A stretch of DNA of 13,147 nucleotides from an uncultured Actinomycetospora sp. (GTDB lineage Bacteria; Actinomycetota; Actinomycetes; Mycobacteriales; Pseudonocardiaceae): contig CADCTH010000592.1 of assembly GCA_902805495.1 (NCBI GenBank), positions 1-13,147 on the forward strand, in the 5' to 3' direction. Shown here in pieces: positions 1 to 7,540 of this stretch; position 1 is the first letter of the stretch; every line of letters begins with the position of its first letter. The notes beneath the pieces were generated by a model. The model did no database searches and was not told the origin of the DNA. It was given only the letters and a program-made list of their open reading frames with translations. The translations under genes were made by a program, and so were the position numbers.

Positions 1-26
1 CGACGAGGCCGCCCGGGCGCGGTCCG

Positions 27-32
27 TACCCT
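27..32 (+). promoter_or_regulatory. Possible -10 box of a leaderless ispE transcript
   Basis: TACCCT fits the actinobacterial -10 pattern TANNNT and ends 6 nt before the GTG taken as the ispE start. A transcript from it would begin at or within a base or two of the start codon. No convincing Shine-Dalgarno sequence precedes the GTG and no clear -35 is visible, which is common for leaderless actinobacterial genes. Such short motifs also occur by chance, and ispE may instead be read through from a gene upstream of the window. Confidence 0.3.
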
Positions 33-38
33 GGACGG

Positions 39-1037
39 GTGCTCTCCGCCGTCGGACCGCCGGTCACCGTCCGCGTCCCGGCCAAGATCAACCTGCATCT
101 GGCCGTGGGCGACCTGCGCCCCGACGGCTACCACGACCTCGTCACCGTCTTCCAGGCCCTGAGCATCACCGACGAGGTCAGCGTGACCACCGCGGTCCCC
201 GGCGCCATCGAGCCCGGCGTCACCGTGTCCGCGGCCGACGGCGTCACCGGCGCCGACGTGCCCACCGACGCCAGCAACCTCGCCTGGAAGGCCGTCGAGG
301 CCCTCGCCCGCCACGCCGACCGCCGCCCCGACGTCCGCGTCGGCCTGCGCAAGGCGATCCCCGTCGCCGGCGGCATGGCGGGCGGCAGCGCCGACGCCGC
401 GGCCGCCCTGCTGGCCACGGCAAGCCTGTGGCGCCTCGACCTGGGCCGCGAGGCGCTGCTGGGCGTCGCCGCCGAGGTCGGCTCCGACGTCGCCTTCGCG
501 CTGCACGGCGGCACGGCGCTGGGCACGGGGCGCGGCGAGCGCCTCGTGCCCGTGCTCTCGCGGCACACGTTCCACTGGGTGGTCGCGGTCGCCGACCACG
601 GGTTGTCGACGCCGACGGTGTTCGCCGAGCTCGACCGCCTGCGCGCCCGCCCCGAGGCGCCTCGCCGCGTCGGCGACGTCGAGCCGGTGCTCGAAGCACT
701 GGCGTCCGGCGAGGCGCGGTCGCTGGCGCTGCTGCTGGGCAACGACCTGCAGGCGGCCGCGGTGAGCCTCGACCCGGGCCTGCGGCGCACGCTGCGCGCC
801 GGGGTGGACGCCGGCGCCCTGGCCGGCGTCGTCTCGGGCTCCGGCCCGACCTGCGTGTTCCTCTGCGACGGCCACGACGCCGCCGTGCGCGTGGCCGCCG
901 AGCTCGCGGGCGTCGGCGTGTGCCGCACGGTGCGCGTGGCCCACGGGCCGGTGCCCGGCGCGCGCGTGGTCGACGGCGAGGGCGGGTCCACCGGCCCGCC
1001 CCGCCCGCGCGACCCCGGCCCCGGCGCCTACGCCTGA
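39..1037 (+). CDS. ispE: 4-diphosphocytidyl-2-C-methyl-D-erythritol kinase (IspE)
   Basis: This cytosolic GHMP-family kinase phosphorylates the 2-hydroxyl of CDP-methylerythritol with ATP, the fourth step of the MEP pathway to isoprenoid precursors. The N-terminus carries the family signature VPAKINLHL, with the expected catalytic Lys16, followed by RPDGYHDL. The glycine-rich ATP loop PVAGGMAGGSADAA covers about residues 108-121. GSDVAF contains Asp150, the likely catalytic aspartate (E. coli Asp141). A C-terminal GHMP motif, GVVSGSGPTCVFL, follows. At 332 residues it is longer than E. coli IspE (283) because of a Pro/Gly-rich tail after about residue 305. The GTG start is chosen because it lies just ahead of the conserved first strand and behind a -10-like box. 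It stands where ispE sits in other actinobacteria, ahead of an ABC-F gene. I am confident of the function and less so of the exact start. Confidence 0.95.
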   Translation: MLSAVGPPVTVRVPAKINLHLAVGDLRPDGYHDLVTVFQALSITDEVSVTTAVPGAIEPGVTVSAADGVTGADVPTDASNLAWKAVEALARHADRRPDVRVGLRKAIPVAGGMAGGSADAAAALLATASLWRLDLGREALLGVAAEVGSDVAFALHGGTALGTGRGERLVPVLSRHTFHWVVAVADHGLSTPTVFAELDRLRARPEAPRRVGDVEPVLEALASGEARSLALLLGNDLQAAAVSLDPGLRRTLRAGVDAGALAGVVSGSGPTCVFLCDGHDAAVRVAAELAGVGVCRTVRVAHGPVPGARVVDGEGGSTGPPRPRDPGPGAYA

Positions 1038-1054
1038 CCCCGCCCGCCCCTCGT

Positions 1055-1106
1055 GCAGCGAACGCGCCGTTCGCTGCTTCTATGCGAGCGAACTCCCCGT
1101 TCGCTC
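1055..1106. repeat. Two tandem copies of the palindrome AGCGAAC-N5-GTTCGCT
   Basis: The 88-bp gap between ispE and the ABC-F gene holds two near-identical inverted repeats. Copy 1 (1055-1077) has perfect 10-bp arms, GCAGCGAACG and CGTTCGCTGC, around a 3-nt centre. Copy 2 (1086-1106) has 8-bp arms, GAGCGAAC and GTTCGCTC, around TCCCC. Both share the 19-bp core AGCGAAC-N5-GTTCGCT, with cores exactly 30 bp apart, close to three helical turns. This could be a paired operator for a dimeric regulator (TetR-type sites look like this), two RNA hairpins acting as terminator or attenuator before the ABC-F gene, or a dispersed intergenic repeat. There is no U-tract after either stem, which argues against a classical terminator. 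Confidence 0.75.
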
Positions 1107-1111
1107 CTCCC

Positions 1112-1115
1112 GGAG
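1112..1115 (+). promoter_or_regulatory. Shine-Dalgarno of the ABC-F gene
   Basis: GGAG ends 10 nt before the GTG at 1126 and supports that start. It lies just beyond the second palindrome. CTCC at 1104-1107 could pair with it across a 4-nt loop, but only if the right arm of palindrome 2 (1099-1106) is open. A switch of this kind is conceivable but unproven. Confidence 0.5.
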
Positions 1116-1125
1116 ACTGGAAACC

Positions 1126-2907
<1,782 letters not shown>

Positions 2908-3031
2908 CCGGCGGCGTCGTCACGGCCACGCGCCCGCCGAGCAGGCGGCCCAGGTCGGTGAGCACCACCAGCGCGCCCGCCACGACGGCGAGCGCGCCCG
3001 CGTGCCGGGCGAGGGCGAGGTCGTCGGTCAC
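2908..3031 (-). pseudogene. Probable remnant of a small membrane-protein gene, truncated at the ABC-F border
   Basis: A GTG at 3031 overlaps the stop of the CPBP protease gene by 4 bp (GTGA), the coupling used elsewhere in this operon. It opens a frame beginning TDDLALARHAG, followed by a convincing hydrophobic helix, ALAVVAGALVVLTDLGRLL, and then VAVTTPPVS. This resembles the first 30-40 residues of actinobacterial multi-helix proteins. The frame then enters the antisense of the ABC-F coiled coil and becomes Pro/Arg/Ala junk until a stop at 2588. I read this as the intact 5' end of a gene whose remainder was lost by a deletion near 2908-2930. The alternatives are a genuine short single-helix protein with a disordered tail, or chance. 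The 3' limit is given as the ABC-F end, since nothing beyond it looks like protein. Confidence 0.4.
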
Positions 3032-3789
3032 CGCGCGGCCCTCGCGGCCGTCGCCCCGGTGAGGGGCAGGACCGTCGTCGCCGCGACCGGGGCCGGCCGG
3101 AGCCACGTGCGCAGGTCGACCACGACGAGGACGACGGCCACGGCCAACCAGACGACCATGTAGAGCAGGCTGCCCTCGTGCTGCACGGCGCCTTCGGCGG
3201 CGTGGGCGACGACCACGAGCAGGACGCTGCCGCCCGTGTGGTCGAACAGCCACGTGTACCAGAAGGTCACGGCGACGGTGCCCACGACGATGATCGCGAT
3301 GTTGGACCGCAGGTCGCCCGCCGCGAGGAACGCCAGCGGGAGGTGCCAGACGGTGACCACGACGGCGAGGACCGCCGTCGCGGCCAGGGGCGAGAGCCGG
3401 GCCTGCATCCCGGGCAGGGCGAAGCCCCGCCACCCCGGCTCCTCGCCGAGGGCGCCGTCGGTCGGGTCGACCAGACGGATCGCGAACGCCAGCAGGACGG
3501 TGCCGACGGAGGCGGACGCGGCGATCGGGCTGCCGAGCACCACGGCGACCACGTGCACGGCGATCGGCACCCCGAGGGCGAGCGCGTACCAGTACCACCG
3601 GACCCGCCAGCGCACGAGGCGGCGCCCGAGCTCGGCCAGACCGGCCCGGCCGCGGGCCAGCGGGGCCACGACCAGCACCGCGATCAGCGGGGAGAACGCC
3701 CCGAAGGACCCGAACGGGACGAACGCCCAGGCGATGGCGAACGTCAGGACGAAGAACGCGACGAGGGGGTGGCGGCGGACGACGGGCAC
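3028..3789 (-). CDS. CPBP family intramembrane glutamic endopeptidase
   Basis: This multi-helix membrane protein of 253 residues has the CPBP (CAAX protease / bacteriocin-processing, Abi) motifs in order: EEPGWRGF with Glu116, Glu117 and Arg121; VTVWH with His149; and VVVAHAAEG with His196. These are the catalytic glutamates and histidines of the type II CAAX protease fold. Hydrophobic segments lie at about 9-23, 32-46, 68-86, 95-104, 135-155, 163-181, 187-198 and 208-225. The GTG start at 3789 is supported by a strong GAGGAGA 5 nt upstream. It lies 25 bp after the small DUF6653-like gene and overlaps the following remnant by 4 bp, so it belongs to the minus-strand membrane operon. Bacterial CPBP proteins cleave within membranes or handle bacteriocins, regulators or lipid-linked substrates; the target here is unknown. 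Family confidence is high, specific role none. Confidence 0.88.
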   Translation of the reverse strand: MPVVRRHPLVAFFVLTFAIAWAFVPFGSFGAFSPLIAVLVVAPLARGRAGLAELGRRLVRWRVRWYWYALALGVPIAVHVVAVVLGSPIAASASVGTVLLAFAIRLVDPTDGALGEEPGWRGFALPGMQARLSPLAATAVLAVVVTVWHLPLAFLAAGDLRSNIAIIVVGTVAVTFWYTWLFDHTGGSVLLVVVAHAAEGAVQHEGSLLYMVVWLAVAVVLVVVDLRTWLRPAPVAATTVLPLTGATAARAAR

Positions 3790-3794
3790 GGGGT

Positions 3795-3801
3795 TCTCCT
3801 C
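3795..3801 (-). promoter_or_regulatory. Shine-Dalgarno of the CPBP protease gene
   Basis: GAGGAGA on the minus strand lies 5 nt before the GTG at 3789. It is one of the strongest ribosome binding sites in the window and settles this start. Confidence 0.7.
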
Positions 3802-3814
3802 GTGACGGACGGGG

Positions 3815-4360
3815 TCAGGGGGCGGGCGGCGCGGGGTACTCCCACGCGGCGTAGGCGGGGTCGCGGGTCTTCATGTCCTCGAAGAGCAGGACGGCGCGGT
3901 CGATGAACCAGGCCTTCGCGCACTGGACGATCGCGAGCCCGGCGACGGTGAGGAGCAGGTCGAGCCGGAGGAGGCCGACGACGAGGATCGCCATCCCGAG
4001 CACCTGCCAGGCGATGGTCACGGCCGGCACCCGCGAGGTCCCGAACTGCGGCGGCAGGTCCGCCGGGGCGCGCTCGGAGGCGATCCGCTCGCCGAGCACC
4101 CCCCGGGACGCCCAGTTCCGCGTCGACCGGGGCGGGGGGAAGATCAGCGGTTGGACCACCATGAACACCAGGGCGACGACGCCGGCGAGCACCGCCCACC
4201 AGCCGAGCCACACGCGGCTCCAGGCCGCGAGGGCGAGCAGCGGCAGCGCGAGGAAGCGCGTCCAGACGCTCCACGGGTTGGCGTGGCGCATCCAGTGGTC
4301 GCCCTGCAGCCCGAACAGGCGGGCGACGCGGGAGTCGGTGGTGGTGGTCGTGGTGTTCAT
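3815..4360 (-). CDS. Small membrane protein, resembles DUF6653 family
   Basis: This 181-residue protein has four likely helices (about 35-52, 54-72, 113-131, 132-150). A Thr-rich start leads into the motif GDHWMRHANPWSVWTRF (about 20-36), followed by AWSRVWLGWW (46-55), PLIFPPPRSTRNWASRGVLGER (71-92) and a C-terminal WFIDRAVLLFEDM (151-163). From memory this pattern (HANPWSVWTR, FPPP.ST.NWAS, VLGER) matches the uncharacterised DUF6653 family; the family number should be checked. Its ATG overlaps the stop of the upstream gene (ATGA) and is preceded by an excellent GGAGGT six nt away, so the start is secure. Function is unknown. The invariant Trp/His/Asn/Arg cluster before helix 1 and the PPP-S-T-NWAS loop after helix 2 are the natural places for any active or binding site. 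It is co-transcribed with two other membrane-protein genes. Confidence 0.75.
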   Translation of the reverse strand: MNTTTTTTDSRVARLFGLQGDHWMRHANPWSVWTRFLALPLLALAAWSRVWLGWWAVLAGVVALVFMVVQPLIFPPPRSTRNWASRGVLGERIASERAPADLPPQFGTSRVPAVTIAWQVLGMAILVVGLLRLDLLLTVAGLAIVQCAKAWFIDRAVLLFEDMKTRDPAYAAWEYPAPPAP

Positions 4361-5301
4361 CGGGTGACCTCCGGTCGCTCGGGAGTGGTGCGGTGGCGCA
4401 GGACGGTGGTGGCCGCGAGCCCGACGCCGACCACGAGCGCGCCGAGCACGGCGAGCGTGAGCCCGTCCGGGGCGAGCACCGGCTGGCCGCGCAGGGCCTG
4501 CCCGGTGGCGAGGGCGACGAGGCCGAGGTAGCCGAGGCCGGCGACCAGCACCAGGCCGCGGCGAGCGGCGGCGTCGAGGCGGGTCGTGGCCAGCACGGCG
4601 GCCAGCAGCGGGAGCACCTGCAGCGCGTGGATGCCGACGAAGTGCCCGACCCGCAGGTCGCCGCCGACGGTGCTCCAGCCGAAGAACGGCACGCCCGGCC
4701 CGCCGTCGGCCACCCCCACGGCGTGGGCGCCGCCGTCGACCATGAGCATCCCGAGCCCCATGCCGATCAGGCCCACGCCCAGGCCGAGGCGGATGCCCCA
4801 CCGCATGCCCGGGTCGGCCACCCGCTGCCGCAGCAGCACGACGGCGACGACCGCGGTGGCCAGCCAGATCAGCGCCACGGTCGCGCCCATCAGCGAGTAC
4901 AGCGCCCCGTCGAGCGCCGTCTCCTCGTTGAAGTGGCTGCGCCGGCCCCGTGCGGCCTGGGCGACGATGACGCCGACCTCCACCGCGGAACCGCCCGCCA
5001 GCACCCAGCCGACGGCCCGGGCGGTGCGTCGGCCCCGGTCGAGCCGGCCGATCATCCACGCGAGGGCCAGGGCGTAGAGCCCGAACGACAGCGCGAACTT
5101 CAGCGGCTTGAGCCACATCGGCGCGCCGAGCAGCTCGCGGTCGTCGACGACGGTGGCGAGCGCCGTCACCACCGCCAGCGCGCCCAGCGCGGCGGCGAGC
5201 CAGAACAGGCCCGCGTGGCCGCGCCGCGCCGTGTGCAGCACCGCGGCGACCGCGGACCGGGCCCGTCCGGCCGGGGGTGCGGCCGCCGTCGGTGTGGTCA
5301 T
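4357..5301 (-). CDS. Conserved hypothetical 8-helix membrane protein
   Basis: I do not recognise a named family. The 314-residue protein has about eight hydrophobic segments (31-50, 64-84, 95-115, 133-156, 168-187, 219-238, 249-268, 281-300). The loops hold motifs that look conserved rather than random: PMWLKPLKFALSFGLY (61-76) entering helix 2, ARGRRSHFNEET (117-128) before helix 4, and FFGWSTVGGDLRVGHFVGIHALQ (206-228) entering helix 6. His123, His220 and His225 are candidates for metal or haem contacts or proton transfer, but this is inference. It is the first gene of the minus-strand operon, its stop overlapping the next start by 4 bp (ATGA). It is divergent from the response-regulator operon, sharing a 110-bp control region. 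The ATG at 5301 has only a weak GGGA-type ribosome site. That it is a real gene is well supported by composition, helices and coupling. Confidence 0.8.
   Translation of the reverse strand: MTTPTAAAPPAGRARSAVAAVLHTARRGHAGLFWLAAALGALAVVTALATVVDDRELLGAPMWLKPLKFALSFGLYALALAWMIGRLDRGRRTARAVGWVLAGGSAVEVGVIVAQAARGRRSHFNEETALDGALYSLMGATVALIWLATAVVAVVLLRQRVADPGMRWGIRLGLGVGLIGMGLGMLMVDGGAHAVGVADGGPGVPFFGWSTVGGDLRVGHFVGIHALQVLPLLAAVLATTRLDAAARRGLVLVAGLGYLGLVALATGQALRGQPVLAPDGLTLAVLGALVVGVGLAATTVLRHRTTPERPEVTR
4367..4372 (-). promoter_or_regulatory. Shine-Dalgarno of the DUF6653-like gene
   Basis: GGAGGT on the minus strand, 6 nt ahead of the ATG at 4360 and inside the 3' end of the preceding gene. It shows that the overlapping start is a real re-initiation site. 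Confidence 0.65.
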
Positions 5302-5411
5302 GGTCCCGGAGCGTCCGCGGGTCGCGACGCGGTCACCAGCAGGCCACCCCTCGCCACGACCAGGGTCACCCCCGTAGCCCGGGAGGCCCCGCCGGTGCCA
5401 GCGTCCGGAGC
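5302..5411. promoter_or_regulatory. Divergent control region between membrane operon and phosphorelay operon
   Basis: These 110 bp are the only non-coding DNA between the two divergent operons, so promoters for both should lie here or inside the flanking coding ends. I find no textbook -10 on either strand. CCGGAGCGT occurs as a direct repeat near both ends (5306-5314 and 5405-5413), 99 bp apart. CCGCG at 5316-5320 and CGCGG at 5328-5332 form an inverted pair around GTCGCGAC. These could bind the LuxR-type regulator or be GC-rich coincidence. Confidence 0.4.
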
Positions 5412-5780
5412 GTGACCGCCCGGGTGCTCATCGTCGACGACCACGCGTCCTTCCGGTCCCTCGCGCGCCGCCTGCTGGTGGCCGACGGGTTCGACGTCGT
5501 GGGGGAGGCCGGGGACGCCGCGGACGCGTTCGACGCCGTGCGGTCCCTCGCCCCCGACGTCGTGCTGCTGGACATCCGGCTCCCGGACCTCGACGGTTTC
5601 GGTGTGGCCGAGGTCCTGGCGGGCGACGACGGTGTCTACGGAGCACCCACGGTGGTGCTGGTGTCGAGCCGCGCGCGCGACGACTACGGCCGGCGGGTGG
5701 ACGCGAGCCCCGCCCGGGGCTTCATCGCCAAGGACGACCTCTGCGGCGACGCCCTGCGCCGGGTGCTGGGGGACCCGTGA
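5412..5780 (+). CDS. Receiver-only response regulator
   Basis: This single CheY-like receiver domain (122 residues) has no output domain. It opens VTARVLIVDDHASFR with the acidic pair Asp9/Asp10, and the phospho-acceptor is Asp54 in VVLLDIRLPDLDGF. The conserved Lys is Lys107 in GFIAKDDL. The Thr/Ser switch position falls at Val84 or Ser85 in VVLVSSR; many relatives read VVLTSS, so the switch may be altered. The GTG at 5412 is chosen because it gives the normal length before the first strand; GGAG lies almost against it, so the start is not certain. Its stop overlaps the kinase start by 4 bp (GTGA), meaning co-translation. It may act as a phosphate sink, a competitor of the second regulator, or a protein-protein signalling output. 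Its target is unknown. Confidence 0.87.
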   Translation: MTARVLIVDDHASFRSLARRLLVADGFDVVGEAGDAADAFDAVRSLAPDVVLLDIRLPDLDGFGVAEVLAGDDGVYGAPTVVLVSSRARDDYGRRVDASPARGFIAKDDLCGDALRRVLGDP

Positions 5781-7540
5781 GCTCCCGGCGGGACGCGGTC
5801 ACGACCTGGGCGACGGCCCTGGCCGCCGTGCTGGCCGGCGCCGCGGCGGCCGGCGCGCTGGTGTCGGGCGGCTACGAGGTCCCCGCCGAGCTGGTCGCCC
5901 CGACGCTCGTGCTCAACCTCGCCGTCGGCTGGTCGTTCGTCGGCGTCGGGCTGGCCGCGCGCCGGCGCCGGCCCGGCAACCGCACCGGGCTGCTGATGGT
6001 CCTGCTCGGGTTCGCGTGGCTCGCGCGGTTCCTCGTCGCCGTGGACACGACGCCGGCGTTCGTGCTGGGCGTGCTCCTGGGCTCGGTCTCCCTGAGCCTG
6101 TTCGTGCACCTGCTCGTGACGTTCCCGACCGGGCGGACTGCTGGTCCCGCCCAGCGCGTCCTCGTCGCCGTCGGCTACCTGCTCTCCGCGCCGCTCGACG
6201 CCGTGTTCCTCGCCCTCGGGGCGCAGCGGGGCCGGGGCGAGGGGCCGCCGCCGAACGGCCTGCTGATCACGCCGTCGAGCGGCGGCTTGTCCCCGGAACC
6301 GGTCGACATCGTCGTCCAGGCGGTGGTCGTCGCGGTGTTCGTGTCGGTCCTGGTGTCGATCTGGACCCGCTGGCGCGCCGCCGGGACCGCCGCACGGCGC
6401 GCGCTCACCCCGGGCCTGGTGGGCGGCACCGTCGTCGTCGCCACCCTGCTCGTCGAGCGCACCGCGATCCTGCTGCTCCTGCCCCCGTCGGTGGGTGTCG
6501 TGTTCGCGTGGTCCGCGCAGGTGGTGCTCGTCGTCTGGCCGATCGCGCTGCTGCTGGGGCTGCTGCGCAGCCGGCTCGACCGCTCGGGCGTCGGGCGCCT
6601 GGTCGTCGAGCTCGGGGACGGCCCGGCGGTGCCGGCGCGCCTGCGCTCGGTCGTCGCGCGCACGCTGCACGACCCGACCGCGGACATCGCCTACCGCGTG
6701 CCCGGCACCGACACCTACGTCGACGCGGCCGGGCACCCCGCCGACGTCACGCCTCGCGACGACCGGGCGGTCACCCACCTCGAGCGCGACGGCGAGCGGG
6801 TCGCGGTCCTGCGCCACGACCCCGTCCTCGCCGGCGAGCCCGACCTCGTCGCGGCCGTGGCCGCCGGCGCCGGGCTGGCGGTGGAGAACGAGCGCCTGCA
6901 CGCCGCGGTCCGCGAGCAGCTGGAGGAGGTCCGGGCATCGCGGACACGGCTCGTCGAGGCCGCCGACGCCGCCCGCCGGCGGGTCGAGCGGGACCTCCAC
7001 GACGGGGCCCAGCAGCGTCTCGTCGCCGTCGGGCTGGCGCTGCGCCTGGCCCGCGCCCGCCTCGCGTCACGCCCGGAGGAGCTCGACGCGCTGCTCGTGG
7101 AGGCGGGCGAGGAGCTCACCGCCGCGCTCGACGAGCTCCGCGAGCTCGCCCGCGGCATCTACCCGGCGCTGCTCACCGACGCGGGGCTCGGTCCGGCGCT
7201 GGCCTCGCTGGCCGAGCGCGCCCCGGTGCCCGTCGTCCTCGAGGGCGTGCCGGCCCAGCGGCGCTCGGAGCCGGTGGAGCAGACCTGCTACTTCGTGGTG
7301 TCCGAGGCCGTCACCAACGCCGCCAAGCACGCGTCGGCGTCGCGGGTCGCGGTCAGCGTCGTCCCCGACGGCGGCGACCTGCGGGTGGAGGTGGCCGACG
7401 ACGGCGTCGGCGGGGCGGACGCGGAGGGCTCGGGGCTCCGGGGGCTCGCCGACCGGGTCGCCGCGCTCGGCGGACACCTCCTGGTGAGCAGTCCCGCCCG
7501 CGGCGGGACGCGCGTGACGGCGACCCTGCCGTGCGGGTGA
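5777..7540 (+). CDS. Membrane sensor histidine kinase, HisKA_3 (NarL/DesK-type)
   Basis: This 587-residue kinase has an N-terminal sensor of about eight helices (11-30, 38-60, 71-88, 93-116, 126-148, 177-196, 211-234, 238-262). It includes HLLVTFPTGR, a hallmark of actinobacterial kinases of this type. A GAF-like linker (about 280-370) and a helical stretch (about 370-400) follow. The HisKA_3 box is ARRRVERDLHDGAQQRL with phospho-acceptor His408. The HATPase domain shows VSEAVTNAAKHA (Asn514), DDGVGG (Asp541-Gly546), a GLRGLADRV box and GGTRVTATLP at the end. The sensor is almost all in the membrane with short loops, suggesting a membrane or lipid cue or a partner protein rather than an extracytoplasmic ligand domain. 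Its GTG overlaps the receiver gene by 4 bp and its end overlaps the LuxR-type regulator by 10 bp. The signal is unknown. Confidence 0.94.
   Translation: MSSRRDAVTTWATALAAVLAGAAAAGALVSGGYEVPAELVAPTLVLNLAVGWSFVGVGLAARRRRPGNRTGLLMVLLGFAWLARFLVAVDTTPAFVLGVLLGSVSLSLFVHLLVTFPTGRTAGPAQRVLVAVGYLLSAPLDAVFLALGAQRGRGEGPPPNGLLITPSSGGLSPEPVDIVVQAVVVAVFVSVLVSIWTRWRAAGTAARRALTPGLVGGTVVVATLLVERTAILLLLPPSVGVVFAWSAQVVLVVWPIALLLGLLRSRLDRSGVGRLVVELGDGPAVPARLRSVVARTLHDPTADIAYRVPGTDTYVDAAGHPADVTPRDDRAVTHLERDGERVAVLRHDPVLAGEPDLVAAVAAGAGLAVENERLHAAVREQLEEVRASRTRLVEAADAARRRVERDLHDGAQQRLVAVGLALRLARARLASRPEELDALLVEAGEELTAALDELRELARGIYPALLTDAGLGPALASLAERAPVPVVLEGVPAQRRSEPVEQTCYFVVSEAVTNAAKHASASRVAVSVVPDGGDLRVEVADDGVGGADAEGSGLRGLADRVAALGGHLLVSSPARGGTRVTATLPCG

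Noticed and set aside
3178..3906. Plus-strand frames opposite the CPBP gene
   Set aside because: The minus-strand reading has helices and the EE..R/H/H protease motifs; the plus-strand readings are charged low-complexity sequence.
5277..5411. 45-residue upstream extension of the receiver-only regulator
   Set aside because: Receiver domains begin just before the first strand. The extension runs into the divergent gene and has no conserved features.
4393..5415. 340-residue plus-strand frame opposite the 8-helix protein
   Set aside because: Gln/Glu/His/Arg-rich antisense of hydrophobic codons. The minus strand has coherent helices and 4-bp coupling.
5602..7530. N-terminal extension of the LuxR-type regulator frame through the kinase gene
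   Set aside because: The frame happens to stay open, but the sequence before residue MRVIVADD is a shadow of the kinase.
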